From Streptococcus ilei (GTDB lineage: Bacteria > Bacillota > Bacilli > Lactobacillales > Streptococcaceae): DNA of 64,000 nucleotides. The stretch spans positions 310,001-374,000 of the forward strand of contig NC_022584.1 in assembly GCF_000479335.1 (NCBI RefSeq), written 5' to 3'. Positions 30,814 to 39,426 of this stretch are shown one piece after another. The translations under genes were made by a program, and so were the position numbers. Each line of letters begins with the position of its first letter. Position 1 is the stretch's first letter. The notes under the pieces are model-generated. The model was not told the origin of the DNA and did no database searches. It was given only the letters and a program-made list of their open reading frames with translations.

Positions 30814-31956
30814 ATGATTTACTTTGATAATTCAGCAACAACCAAACCTTATCCAGAGGCCTTGGCTACCTACACGGAAGTCGCAAGCAAAATATGGGGA
30901 AATCCATCTAGCTTGCACAACTTGGGAAGTCAAGCGACTCGGATCTTGGAGGCATCTCGCAAGCAGATTGCTTCCCTCCTAGGCAAGAAAGCAGAAGAAA
31001 TCTTTTTCACCTCGGGTGGGACAGAAGGGGACAACTGGGCGATCAAGGGAGTTGCTTTTGAAAAAGCTCCTTACGGGAAGCACATGATTGTCTCAGCTAT
31101 TGAGCACCCGGCTGTGAAGGAATCAGCCCTCTGGCTACAAGGTCAAGGATTTGAGGTGGATATTGCGCCAGTTGATGCGCGTGGCTTCGTCCAAGTGGAA
31201 GAGTTGGAAAAACTCTTGCGTCCGGATACAACCCTCGTTTCGATCATGGCAGTGAATAACGAAGTAGGTTCTATCCAGCCTATTCAAGCCATTGCGGATC
31301 TATTGGCGGATCGTCCGACCATCACCTTCCACGTCGATGGGGTTCAGGCTCTTGCTAAGATTTCAACTGCTCTCTACTTACCAGATCGGGTGGATTTAGC
31401 GACCTTCTCCAGTCACAAGTTCCATGGACTTCGTGGGGTTGGCTTTCTCTACCTCAAAGAAGGTAAAAAGATCAGTCCCCTCTTAACAGGCGGCGGACAA
31501 GAAAAGGACTTTCGTTCGACGACGGAGAACTTAGCTGGAATTGCTGCGACTGCCAAGGCCTTGCGCTTGGCGATGGAGCGTCAAGAGGACTTTGAGCACA
31601 AGTGCCATCAGTTAAAAGAAGTCATTCGTGAGGAATTGGCTCACTATCCAGATGTGACGGTCTTCTCTGGAGATGAGGGCTTTGCGCCTCATATCTTGAC
31701 CTTCGGTATCAAGGGAGTGCGAGGAGAAGTCATCGTCCATGCTTTTGAAGAGTATGAGATTTATATATCGACAACCTCTGCCTGCTCTTCCAAGGCTGGC
31801 AAACCAGCTGGAACCTTGATCGCCATGGGAGTAGACAAGGCTCTGGCGCAAACAGCTGTCCGTCTCAGTCTAGATCTCGAAAATGATATGAGTCAAGTCG
31901 AGCAATTTTTGACCAAGTTCAAACTGATCTATGAAAAGACGCGAAAGGTGCGTTAA
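30814..31956 (+). CDS. Cysteine desulfurase (IscS/NifS family)
   Basis: This PLP enzyme takes sulfur from cysteine and, given the next gene thiI, probably feeds tRNA 4-thiouridine synthesis. The 380-aa product has the PLP lysine in SSHKFHGLRGVG near 200-211 and the sulfur-carrying Cys in TSACSSKAG near 320. I chose the ATG at 30814, preceded by AGGAG; the TTG at 30793 lies upstream of that site. It is followed by thiI after 21 bases. Confidence 0.93.
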   Translation: MIYFDNSATTKPYPEALATYTEVASKIWGNPSSLHNLGSQATRILEASRKQIASLLGKKAEEIFFTSGGTEGDNWAIKGVAFEKAPYGKHMIVSAIEHPAVKESALWLQGQGFEVDIAPVDARGFVQVEELEKLLRPDTTLVSIMAVNNEVGSIQPIQAIADLLADRPTITFHVDGVQALAKISTALYLPDRVDLATFSSHKFHGLRGVGFLYLKEGKKISPLLTGGGQEKDFRSTTENLAGIAATAKALRLAMERQEDFEHKCHQLKEVIREELAHYPDVTVFSGDEGFAPHILTFGIKGVRGEVIVHAFEEYEIYISTTSACSSKAGKPAGTLIAMGVDKALAQTAVRLSLDLENDMSQVEQFLTKFKLIYEKTRKVR

Positions 31957-31977
31957 GGAAAAGAAAAGGAAGTAACT

Positions 31978-33198
31978 ATGCCATTAACTTATTCAGAAAT
32001 TATGATCCGCTACGGGGAGCTTTCTACTAAAGGAAAGAACCGGATGCGCTTCATCAATAAATTGCGCAATAATATCTCAGATGTTTTGTCCATTTACCCA
32101 GCTGTCAAAGTGACAGCCGATCGGGACCGTGCTCATGCTTATCTAAATGGAACGGATTACGAACCAGTGGCGGAATCTCTTAAACAGGTCTTCGGGATTC
32201 AAAACTTTTCACCAGTCTACAAGATTGAAAAATCAGTCCCAGCCTTGGTTTCAGCCGTTCAAGAAATCATGCAGGAGATTTACCAGGAAGGGATGACCTT
32301 CAAGATTTCCAGCAAGCGGAGTGACCATTCTTTTGAACTGGATAGCCGAGAACTCAACCAAACCTTGGGTGGTGCTGTCTTTGAAGCCATTCCAACCATT
32401 AAGGCCCAAATGAAAAAACCGGATATCAACCTGCAAGTCGAAATCCGGGAAGAAGCAGCCTATATTTCTTATGAAACCATTAAGGGAGCAGGTGGTCTGC
32501 CAGTTGGGACATCTGGTAAAGGCATGCTCATGCTATCTGGTGGGATTGACTCTCCGGTAGCGGGTTACCTAGCCTTGAAGCGGGGTGTGGATATCGAAGC
32601 GGTCCATTTTGCTAGCCCACCTTATACCAGTCCTGGCGCGCTGAAAAAAGCCCACGATTTAACTCGAAAATTGACCAAGTTTGGGGGCAATATCCAGTTT
32701 ATCGAAGTACCATTTACTGAGATTCAAGAAGAGATCAAGGCAAAGGCACCAGAAGCCTACCTCATGACCTTGACTCGTCGCTTTATGATGCGGATCACAG
32801 ATCGCATCCGTCAAATTCGTGGTGGCCTAGTCATCATCAATGGGGAAAGTCTTGGTCAGGTTGCCAGCCAAACGCTAGAGAGCATGCAGGCTATCAATGC
32901 CGTGACCAATACGCCCGTCATCCGTCCAGTGGTGACCATGGACAAGTTGGAGATTATTGACATCGCCCAGGCCATCGATACCTTTGAAATCTCTATCCAG
33001 CCTTTCGAAGATTGCTGTACCATCTTTGCTCCGGATCGTCCAAAGACTAATCCAAAACTCAAAAATGCAGAGCAGTATGAGCAACGTATGGACGTGGAAG
33101 CCTTGGTGGAGCGGGCTGTCGCAGGTATTATCGTAACAGAGATCACGCCTCAAGCAGAAGCAGATGAAGTCGATGAGCTGATTGAGGATTTGTTGTAA
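31978..33198 (+). CDS. thiI: tRNA 4-thiouridine synthetase ThiI
   Basis: ThiI adenylates U8 of tRNA and inserts sulfur to give s4U8. The 406-aa product has an N-terminal ferredoxin-like part, a THUMP domain to about 165, and the PP-loop [14 protein letters not shown] near 182-195. It lacks the rhodanese domain of E. coli ThiI, as usual in Firmicutes, so the upstream desulfurase must hand over sulfur by another route. GGAAG precedes the ATG. Confidence 0.95.
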   Translation: MPLTYSEIMIRYGELSTKGKNRMRFINKLRNNISDVLSIYPAVKVTADRDRAHAYLNGTDYEPVAESLKQVFGIQNFSPVYKIEKSVPALVSAVQEIMQEIYQEGMTFKISSKRSDHSFELDSRELNQTLGGAVFEAIPTIKAQMKKPDINLQVEIREEAAYISYETIKGAGGLPVGTSGKGMLMLSGGIDSPVAGYLALKRGVDIEAVHFASPPYTSPGALKKAHDLTRKLTKFGGNIQFIEVPFTEIQEEIKAKAPEAYLMTLTRRFMMRITDRIRQIRGGLVIINGESLGQVASQTLESMQAINAVTNTPVIRPVVTMDKLEIIDIAQAIDTFEISIQPFEDCCTIFAPDRPKTNPKLKNAEQYEQRMDVEALVERAVAGIIVTEITPQAEADEVDELIEDLL

Positions 33199-33317
33199 GA
33201 TCTAGTAAAATTGCTTGAAGAGTCAGCGAGACCAATCGATGAAAATGGGGAAAACGCTTGTTTTCCTCAATTTTTATCATTAAATGATGAAAATCCGTTT
33301 TCAAGAGACAAAAATGC

Positions 33318-33346
33318 TTGTCTTTGTCTGATAGAAGTGATATACT
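33318..33346 (+). promoter_or_regulatory. rplU-prp-rpmA promoter
   Basis: A -35 TTGTCT (33318-33323) and -10 TATACT (33341-33346) have a 17-base spacer. Transcription should start near 33353, giving a leader of about 130 bases. Confidence 0.75.
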
Positions 33347-33354
33347 TAGAGAGT

Positions 33355-33480
33355 TGACTATGCACATGCCTGTGCAACCGCTCGATCATCGTCGCTCATC
33401 CTTTGAGCTTAAGTGGTTCGTCCCACGATGCTAGGCGAGTCTTCACAAAATACGGGGAAACCCAAAAATACATAGGAGGT
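33355..33480 (+). ncRNA. Ribosomal protein L21 leader
   Basis: The 130 bases before rplU contain several short stems (for example GCAC/GTGC around the start, CGATCATCG and GTTCGTCCCACGATGC segments) and a GGAAACC near the end. Position and size match the L21 leader family of Firmicutes, which is thought to mediate autoregulation by L21. The match is from memory of the family, not from a model search. Confidence 0.65.
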
Positions 33481-33485
33481 GCATA

Positions 33486-33800
33486 ATGAGCACATACGCA
33501 ATCATTAAAACTGGCGGAAAACAAGTTAAAGTTGAAGTTGGTCAAGCAGTCTACGTTGAAAAATTGAACGTTGAAGCTGGTCAAGAAGTTACATTTAACG
33601 AAGTTGTTCTTGTTGGTGGTGAAAACACTGTTGTCGGAACTCCACTTGTTTCAGGAGCTACTGTTGTTGGAACTGTTGAAAAACAAGGAAAACAAAAGAA
33701 AGTTGTTACTTACAAGTACAAACCTAAAAAAGGTAGCCACCGTAAACAAGGTCACCGTCAACCTTACACTAAAGTTGTCATCAACGCAATCAACGCTTAA
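33486..33800 (+). CDS. rplU: 50S ribosomal protein L21
   Basis: This 104-aa ribosomal protein contains the family segments [16 protein letters not shown] at the N-terminus and [17 protein letters not shown] at the C-terminus. AGGAGG lies 6 bases before the ATG. Codon use is strongly biased, as expected for ribosomal protein genes. It is the first gene of rplU-prp-rpmA behind an L21-type leader. Confidence 0.98.
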   Translation: MSTYAIIKTGGKQVKVEVGQAVYVEKLNVEAGQEVTFNEVVLVGGENTVVGTPLVSGATVVGTVEKQGKQKKVVTYKYKPKKGSHRKQGHRQPYTKVVINAINA

Positions 33801-33815
33801 TTTTTAGGAGAACAC

Positions 33816-34160
33816 ATGATACAAGCAGTCTTTGAACGAGCCGAAGATGGCGAGCTGAGGAGTGCAGAAATCACTGGGCACGCTGGAAGTGGCGAATACG
33901 GCTTTGATGTCGTGTGTGCATCGGTTTCTACGCTTGCCATTAACTTTGTCAACTCTGTTGAGAAATTTGCAGGCTATGAACCGGAACTAGAATTAAACGA
34001 AGAAGAGGGTGGCTTCATGCGGGTAACAATCCCGACAGACATTCCACCTCACCAAAGAGAAATGACCCAACTATTCTTTGAATCATTTTTCTTAGGGATG
34101 GCAAACTTATCGGAGAACTCATCCGAGTTCGTCCAAACAAGAGTTATCACAGAAAACTAA
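33816..34160 (+). CDS. prp: Ribosomal-processing cysteine protease Prp
   Basis: Prp cuts the N-terminal extension from L27. The 114-aa product has the catalytic His and Cys in [18 protein letters not shown] near 21-38. It lies between rplU and rpmA, the fixed position in Firmicutes. The rpmA product has the matching cleavage site, so enzyme and substrate agree. TAGGAG precedes the ATG. Confidence 0.95.
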   Translation: MIQAVFERAEDGELRSAEITGHAGSGEYGFDVVCASVSTLAINFVNSVEKFAGYEPELELNEEEGGFMRVTIPTDIPPHQREMTQLFFESFFLGMANLSENSSEFVQTRVITEN

Positions 34161-34176
34161 CTGGAGGAAAACAATT

Positions 34177-34470
34177 ATGTTGAAATTGAATCTTGCTAAC
34201 TTGCAACTTTTCGCCCACAAAAAAGGTGGAGGTTCTACATCAAACGGACGTGATTCACAAGCAAAACGTCTTGGAGCTAAAGCAGCTGATGGACAAACTG
34301 TAACAGGTGGATCTATCCTTTACCGTCAACGCGGTACTCACATCTACCCAGGTGTGAACGTTGGACGTGGTGGAGACGATACTTTGTTCGCTAAAGTTGA
34401 AGGCGTAGTACGCTTCGAACGCAAAGGTCGCGATAAGAAACAAGTTTCTGTTTACCCAATCGCAAAATAA
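34177..34470 (+). CDS. rpmA: 50S ribosomal protein L27 with Prp-cleaved N-terminal extension
   Basis: This 97-aa ribosomal protein is needed at the peptidyl transferase centre. It starts with the extension [12 protein letters not shown], and mature L27 begins AHKKGGGST; Prp should cut after Phe12. This is established for Firmicutes lacking the E. coli-type start. GGAGG precedes the ATG. A strong terminator follows. Confidence 0.98.
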   Translation: MLKLNLANLQLFAHKKGGGSTSNGRDSQAKRLGAKAADGQTVTGGSILYRQRGTHIYPGVNVGRGGDDTLFAKVEGVVRFERKGRDKKQVSVYPIAK

Positions 34471-34480
34471 TTTGTATTCA

Positions 34481-34512
34481 AAAACTCTCTGATCAATCAG
34501 AGAGTTTTTTTA
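34481..34512 (+). terminator. Terminator of rplU-prp-rpmA
   Basis: The stem ACTCTCTGA/TCAGAGAGT is followed by seven T. Confidence 0.92.
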
Positions 34513-34594
34513 TGATATGTGTCAATTATTAGTTGATTATTTGATCTCTAATATTTCTTTTTATACTTTATAGATCATAGAAAAAAACGTTTTA

Positions 34595-34730
34595 AAACTT
34601 TCCTTAGGTGAGTACGGACGTCAGCGAACTTCTACGAAGTTCCATGACTTAGTTTTGAACCTAAGGTTTCAAAACTCCCGAATGCTTGAAACGCCACTGT
34701 TTCAAGCATTTTTCTCACGCCGGAAAGTTT
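34595..34730 (+). repeat. Family B structured repeat, copy 1
   Basis: The outer stem pairs AAACTTTCC with GGAAAGTTT and, after an internal loop, GTGAG with CTCAC. Inside: P2 GTCA..AACTTC/GAAGTT..TGAC, P3 AGTTTTGA/TCAAAACT, P4 TGCTTGAAAC/GTTTCAAGCA. It lies between the rpmA terminator and the lysR promoter. The bases 34731-34870 hold nothing else I recognise. Confidence 0.88.
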
Positions 34731-34873
34731 GAAAATTTGCTTGAGTAGCTTCATAGATTAGAAATTATTTAATGCTTAACAGTTTCCTTATCATTTTTAC
34801 GAGCATTAATTCAACTCCTAGTAGATCTCTTTCGATTGAAACCTCTCAACTTTTTTCATCCTCTAGATTATGG

Positions 34874-34879
34874 TATAAT
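34874..34879 (+). promoter_or_regulatory. Extended -10 promoter of lysR-lspA-rluD
   Basis: TATAAT preceded by TGG lies 28 bases before the lysR ATG. No good -35 is visible, as usual for extended -10 promoters. Confidence 0.7.
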
Positions 34880-34907
34880 GGAGTGATATTGTTAGAAGGA
34901 AGAAGAC

Positions 34908-35810
34908 ATGAATATTCAACAGTTACGCTATGTTGTCGCGATTGCCAATAGTGGTACTTTTCGTGAAGCAGCTGAAAAAATGTACGTGAGTCAGCCGAGT
35001 CTGTCAATCTCGGTGAGAGACTTGGAAAAGGAACTGGGCTTTAAGATTTTCCGTCGGACTAGTTCAGGGACTTTCTTGACCCGTCGTGGAATGGAATTTT
35101 ATGAAAAAGCCCAAGAATTGGTTAAGGGCTTTGATGTTTTTCAAAACCAGTATGCCAATCCTGAGGAAGAAAAGAAGGAATTCTCGATCTCGAGTCAGCA
35201 CTATGATTTCCTTCCTCCTTTGATTACCCAATTCTCTGTTCTTTACCCTGAGAATAAAAACTTCCGGATATTTGAGTCGACCACGGTTCAAATCTTGGAT
35301 GAAGTGGCTCAAGGGCACAGTGAATTAGGGATTATCTACCTCAACAAGCAAAATACCAAAGGAATCATGCAACGGGTGGATAAATTGGGCTTAGAAGTGA
35401 TTGACCTCATTCCTTTCCAGACTCATATCTATTTGCGCAAGGACCATCCATTGGCTCAGAAAGAATTTCTGGTCATGGAGGATTTGGCTCACTTGCCGAC
35501 CGTTCGCTTTACCCAGGAAAAGGATGAGTATCTCTACTATTCGGAGAACTTCGTCGATACCAGTGGTAGCTCGCAGCTCTTCAATGTGACAGACCGAGCG
35601 ACCCTGAATGGGATCCTAGAGCGGACCAACGCCTATGCGACTGGTTCTGGCTTTTTGGATAGCCAATCGGTGAATGGCATTACTGTTATTCCCTTGATCG
35701 ATGATTTGGATAATAAAATGGTCTATGTCAAACGGGAAGAGGTGGATCTCTCACCAGTGGCTGAGAAGTTTGTCCAAGTTATGGAAGTCTACTTTGATGA
35801 GAAGAGGTAG
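34908..35810 (+). CDS. LysR-family transcriptional regulator
   Basis: This 300-aa regulator has an N-terminal winged HTH (1-60, MNIQQLRYVVAIANSGTFRE then MYVSQPSLSISVRDLE) and a substrate-binding domain from about 90. The effector is unknown. It is in one unit with lspA and rluD; the lspA ATG is 3 bases after its stop. In many streptococci a LysR gene holds this same place, so co-expression with lspA is old, but a regulatory link is not proven. Confidence 0.92.
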   Translation: MNIQQLRYVVAIANSGTFREAAEKMYVSQPSLSISVRDLEKELGFKIFRRTSSGTFLTRRGMEFYEKAQELVKGFDVFQNQYANPEEEKKEFSISSQHYDFLPPLITQFSVLYPENKNFRIFESTTVQILDEVAQGHSELGIIYLNKQNTKGIMQRVDKLGLEVIDLIPFQTHIYLRKDHPLAQKEFLVMEDLAHLPTVRFTQEKDEYLYYSENFVDTSGSSQLFNVTDRATLNGILERTNAYATGSGFLDSQSVNGITVIPLIDDLDNKMVYVKREEVDLSPVAEKFVQVMEVYFDEKR

Positions 35811-35813
35811 GAC

Positions 35814-36275
35814 ATGAAGAGAAAAGTAAGTATTTTTATCAGTATCCTCCTCTTGATTGTCTTGGACCAAGCTGTTAAGTGGTATGTGGTCAAGGAAATC
35901 CCACTGGGGGGCATGCGTTCATTCATTCCCAAAGTTGTCAGCCTGACCTATCTCAAGAACTCAGGTGCTGCCTTTTCCATGCTAGAAAACCAACAGTGGT
36001 TCTTTACCATCATTACCATCATAGCGATGGGGGCAGCCTTTGTCTACCTTTATCGTCACATCAAAGGTTCCCTCTGGCTCTTGTTGGGGTTGACCTTGAT
36101 TATCTCAGGAGGAATTGGCAACTTTATTGACCGACTCCGTCAGGGCTTTGTCGTCGATATGTTCCACTTGGACTTTATGAATTTTGCCATCTTCAATGTA
36201 GCAGACATCTATTTAACCATCGGTGTAGGACTGCTACTGATTTATCTATTGAGAGAGGAGAGCCATGGAAGTTAG
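35814..36275 (+). CDS. lspA: Lipoprotein signal peptidase II
   Basis: LspA cuts the signal peptide of prolipoproteins after lipidation. The 153-aa product has four membrane segments. The catalytic Asp residues lie in [15 protein letters not shown] near 102-116 and [11 protein letters not shown] near 126-136; NSGAAFSM near 45 is also typical. A likely client in this window is LdcB (lipobox LGAC). It overlaps rluD by 11 bases. Confidence 0.96.
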   Translation: MKRKVSIFISILLLIVLDQAVKWYVVKEIPLGGMRSFIPKVVSLTYLKNSGAAFSMLENQQWFFTIITIIAMGAAFVYLYRHIKGSLWLLLGLTLIISGGIGNFIDRLRQGFVVDMFHLDFMNFAIFNVADIYLTIGVGLLLIYLLREESHGS

Positions 36276-37155
36276 AGTAGAAGTCGCTGGAGCGCGACTG
36301 GATAAGGCTGTCTCAGAGTTGACTGAACTCTCACGTGGCTTGGCCAATGAGCAGATCAAGGAAGGAAAAATCCTCGTCAACGGTCAAGTCAAAAAGGCCA
36401 AGTATACCGTAAAAGAAGGGGATGTCATCAGCTATGAAGTCCCTCAAGTGGAAGAAGTGACCTATGAAGCAGAAGATATCCCCTTAGAGATTGTCTATCA
36501 GGATGCGGATGTCGCAGTGGTCAATAAATCCCAGGGCATGGTGGTCCATCCGAGTGCTGGTCACACCAGTGGAACTCTGGTCAATGCCCTCATGTATCAC
36601 ATCAAAGACTTGTCAGGGATCAATGGGGAGCTTCGTCCAGGGATCGTCCATCGGATTGACAAAGACACCTCTGGCCTCCTCATGGTGGCCAAGAACGATG
36701 CGGCCCATGTAGCCTTAGCAGATGAGCTCAAGGCTAAGAAGTCCCTGCGTAAGTATTGGGCCATTGTTCATGGCAATCTACCCAACGATCGGGGTGTCAT
36801 TGAGGCGCCGATTGGGCGGAGTGACAAGGACCGCAAGAAGCAGGCTGTGACAGCCAAAGGGAAACCAGCCCTGACCCGTTTCCATGTCTTGGAACGTTTC
36901 GGGGATTATAGCTTGGTCGAGCTGCAATTGGAGACTGGGCGAACCCACCAGATCCGGGTTCATATGGCCTATATTGGCCATCCGGTCGCTGGTGATGAAG
37001 TCTATGGACCTCGCAGGACTTTGAAAGGCCATGGGCAATTCCTCCATGCTAAGACACTGGGCTTTACCCATCCTCGGACGGGAGAGGTCATGGAGTTTTC
37101 AGTTGAGGTTCCGGAGATTTTCCAAAAAACCTTGGAGCAGCTCCGTCAAGGATAA
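36265..37155 (+). CDS. rluD: RluD-family 23S rRNA pseudouridine synthase
   Basis: This 296-aa enzyme makes pseudouridine in rRNA. An S4 RNA-binding domain occupies about 10-65. The catalytic Asp lies in [17 protein letters not shown] near 131-147. The later GRTHQIRVH segment is typical for RluA/RluD. Its precise targets are taken from the family. It ends the lysR-lspA-rluD unit before a terminator. Confidence 0.94.
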   Translation: MEVRVEVAGARLDKAVSELTELSRGLANEQIKEGKILVNGQVKKAKYTVKEGDVISYEVPQVEEVTYEAEDIPLEIVYQDADVAVVNKSQGMVVHPSAGHTSGTLVNALMYHIKDLSGINGELRPGIVHRIDKDTSGLLMVAKNDAAHVALADELKAKKSLRKYWAIVHGNLPNDRGVIEAPIGRSDKDRKKQAVTAKGKPALTRFHVLERFGDYSLVELQLETGRTHQIRVHMAYIGHPVAGDEVYGPRRTLKGHGQFLHAKTLGFTHPRTGEVMEFSVEVPEIFQKTLEQLRQG

Positions 37156-37167
37156 GCATTCAATCAT

Positions 37168-37207
37168 AAAAACGAGTTTACCTCTTGTGGTTCAACTCGT
37201 TTTTTTG
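37168..37207 (+). terminator. Terminator after rluD
   Basis: The stem AAACGAGTT/AACTCGTTT has a 14-base loop region and is followed by TTTTTTG. Confidence 0.88.
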
Positions 37208-37263
37208 TGGGCAAATGGGGGTTCCCCCTGGTCCGCTCTTAGTATTTTTTAAGGCTTTCATGG

Positions 37264-37551
37264 TATAATGTTACAATCGAATACTCTGGAGAATGAATGG
37301 ATGAAGAATAAGCGAATTGTGTTTAAAGTGGGGACCTCTTCCCTAACCAATCAAGATGGAAGCTTGTCTCGGAGCAAGGTCAAGGCCATCACCCAGCCCG
37401 ATTAAGGGATGCGGTTTGTAGTCCAGGTGGCTCTACCATCGCAGGAGTCAACTGCTTAGAACAAGTCGGCTTACGAGGCGACATTATTGCAGGTGTGGAA
37501 GCAGCCTACAAACGGACCCAAGAAATGGGACAAGAGGCAGGGAAGAATTAG
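37264..37551 (+). pseudogene. proB'-'proC fusion scar left by deletion of proBAC
   Basis: The extended -10 (TGGTATAAT, 37264-37269) and start are intact. Bases 37301-37405 encode the first 34 residues of glutamate 5-kinase ([28 protein letters not shown]) and then stop. From 37402, in another frame, 49 codons encode the end of pyrroline-5-carboxylate reductase ([29 protein letters not shown]). The rest of proB, all of proA and most of proC are missing. The usual order after rluD in relatives is proB-proA-proC, so one deletion explains the scar. Proline made from glutamate should be lost unless genes exist elsewhere. Confidence 0.93.
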
Positions 37552-37581
37552 AAAAAAGATTGGTTTTAGCCAATCTTTTTT
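37552..37581. terminator. Two-way terminator between the proBAC scar and the ABC-F gene
   Basis: The stem AAAAAAGATTGG/CCAATCTTTTTT, loop TTTTAG, is A/T-flanked on both sides. It ends transcription from both converging units. Confidence 0.88.
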
Positions 37582-37584
37582 ACG

Positions 37585-39108
37585 TTAGAGAGCCTCTATT
37601 TCTACCAAACCATTTTCAGTCAGACGATAGATCTTTTTGCAGACTTCTTTGAGGAAGGTCCGATCGTGGGACACTGTAACCAGTCCGCCTGGGTAGTCTG
37701 CGAATAGGCGACGAATTTCTGGTTGGGAAGTGGGTGAAAAATTACGAGTAGGCTCGTCCAAGAGCAGAAACTGGGGACTTGTGAGTACTAATTGAAGGAG
37801 GAAGAGTTTTCCTTGCTGGCCACCAGAAAGTTCAGAGATTGGATGGTGCATTTCAGAATAGGTAAAGTTGAGGGAGGCTAAATGCAATTGAATGGTGTTG
37901 ATTTCTTCACGATCGCCTGAATGCTGTAGAAATTGAACGGGTGTCTGAGTCAGAGGGAGACGTTCAGTGTAATCTTGAGGCATATAGGCAGTGCGGATAC
38001 TCTCATTCTTCTGTAGACTTTTCCAGATCATTTTTAGGAAAGTGGATTTCCCAACACCGTTGGAACCGATAATCCCTATTTTATCCTGTCCTAGAAGAGT
38101 AAGGGAGAGGTTCTTGACCAGGACACGATCACCAATTGCGAGCTCTTCCTGATCTAAGAGAAGGACACGTTTTTGAGGAGACAAGGGAGTGAGGGGTGGG
38201 AAATGCAGATTGATGATTTCCTCATCATAGGGTTGGGAAGTCATGGATTGGAATTCTCGCTCGTAGCGCTTTTCTTGTGAGAGGAGGGACTTCATTTTCT
38301 TTGCCAGGAGACGTCCAGCAGTGCTATCTTTGGTGTTTCGTAAGGAGGTTTCGACTTGCTGACGGACACGACGGTGCTTCTCCATAGTTTTTCGGTAGGC
38401 TCGTTGATCGTTGGCCGCTTGCTGAGACTGTTGATTAAATTGTTGTTCCCTCTGGCTACTGTAGTCTTGATAGCCTAGATGCTCTACGATGGTTTCAGCT
38501 TCCTTGCGGTGTTTGATCTGTCTGAGGTGGATGATCGTATCCGCCGTCTGAGTCAAAAAATCCTCATGATGGGAAATAAATATTATTGTTTGGGGACTCG
38601 TTTGGATCATCTGCTGGAGCCAATCCAAGGTCTCCAAATCCAGATCATTTGAAGGTTCATCTAAAAATAGTAATTCATGAGGACAACAAAGTTCGTGAAG
38701 CAGTTGGACCTTGAGGGCTTCTCCTCCAGATAGACTTCCGATAGCTTGATCGCTTGCAAAGCGGTCGCTATTAAAATGCAATTGATCTGCCAGTCTGTAG
38801 AGGGTGGCATAGTCTAGCTCGTCCTCTCCAAAAAAATATTCTTCCAAGGTTTTTCCCTTCAAAGCTTCCGGTAAAGTCTGGGGAATATAGGCATAGGAGT
38901 GAAAGGAAGTGGTGATTTCTCCTTCTATGGTCAGATAATCTGGTAGAGATTTTGGGGACATGAGGACCTGAAGTAAGGAAGATTTTCCATTCCCTTCTTC
39001 GCCAATAATAGCAACTTTTTCTCCTTCATGAATGGTCAGAGAAAGATCTCGAACCAGATCTCGTAAATCTTTTGTATGTCGGATAGTGAGGTGGGATAGT
39101 TTTAGCAT
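37585..39108 (-). CDS. ABC-F family ATPase, probable ribosome-protection type
   Basis: This 507-aa protein has two ATPase domains and no membrane segment. Domain 1 has Walker A GEEGNGKSS near 36-44 and signature LSGGEALK; domain 2 has GSNGVGKST near 350 and LSGGQQGK. A charged linker of about 80 residues (230-310) joins them; its length decides antibiotic resistance type in this family. The second Walker B region reads LLLDEPTRNFSPTSQ, where the usual LDEPTNHLD is altered. A leader with a terminator directly before the gene suggests drug-induced attenuation. The drug cannot be read from sequence. Confidence 0.88.
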   Translation of the reverse strand: MLKLSHLTIRHTKDLRDLVRDLSLTIHEGEKVAIIGEEGNGKSSLLQVLMSPKSLPDYLTIEGEITTSFHSYAYIPQTLPEALKGKTLEEYFFGEDELDYATLYRLADQLHFNSDRFASDQAIGSLSGGEALKVQLLHELCCPHELLFLDEPSNDLDLETLDWLQQMIQTSPQTIIFISHHEDFLTQTADTIIHLRQIKHRKEAETIVEHLGYQDYSSQREQQFNQQSQQAANDQRAYRKTMEKHRRVRQQVETSLRNTKDSTAGRLLAKKMKSLLSQEKRYEREFQSMTSQPYDEEIINLHFPPLTPLSPQKRVLLLDQEELAIGDRVLVKNLSLTLLGQDKIGIIGSNGVGKSTFLKMIWKSLQKNESIRTAYMPQDYTERLPLTQTPVQFLQHSGDREEINTIQLHLASLNFTYSEMHHPISELSGGQQGKLFLLQLVLTSPQFLLLDEPTRNFSPTSQPEIRRLFADYPGGLVTVSHDRTFLKEVCKKIYRLTENGLVEIEAL

Positions 39109-39326
39109 AAGATTCCTTTCTACTGGGACAAAAAACAGCTCTACCTATTTAGTAGAGCTGTATTCATGTGGAACCCAAGCAGAAAAAGACCTTATTTAGC
39201 CAACACAAGGTTGGAAATTAGGCGAGAGGGTACACAAAAAGAGATAGAACAAGCAGTCCACTAAATAAAGTATCTTATTTAACGAAACTTAGTTGTTCAT
39301 ATCTCCTTACCTCCGAATGTGATTAG
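39109..39326 (-). promoter_or_regulatory. Attenuator leader of the ABC-F gene with a three-codon leader ORF
   Basis: On the minus strand, GGAGG (39310-39314) precedes ATG AAC AAC TAA (39300-39289), a tiny ORF coding Met-Asn-Asn. About 130 bases later a strong terminator (stem ACAGCTCTAC/GTAGAGCTGT, then TTTTTTG; 39128-39161) stands just before the ABC-F gene. TTATTTAG segments early in the leader can pair with CTAAATAA further on, giving alternative folds. This is the layout of ribosome-mediated attenuation known from ABC-F genes such as vmlR and lmo0919. Confidence 0.75.
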
Positions 39327-39330
39327 CTTT

Positions 39331-39359
39331 ATTCTAATCCTTTCATTCCTTCTTGTCAA
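39331..39359 (-). promoter_or_regulatory. Promoter of the ABC-F leader
   Basis: On the minus strand, -35 TTGACA (39359-39354) and -10 TAGAAT (39336-39331) have a 17-base spacer, close to consensus. The start should lie near 39324, a few bases before the leader ORF. Confidence 0.82.
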
Positions 39360-39413
39360 GGAAATCCTTGTTTCCCCCTCTTTTTTCTGCTCGGGCTTTG
39401 GTCGGAAATGTGG

Positions 39414-39419
39414 TATAAT
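39414..39419 (+). promoter_or_regulatory. Extended -10 promoter of hemW; probable leaderless mRNA
   Basis: TATAAT after TGG ends only 7 bases before the hemW ATG, so transcription should start at or next to the start codon. Confidence 0.65.
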
Positions 39420-39426
39420 AAAGGTT

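Noticed and set aside
39319..39426. Upstream in-frame extension of hemW to 39319
   Set aside because: It crosses the hemW -10 and the divergent ABC-F promoter, and relatives start at MQxKPxSAYVHIPFC.
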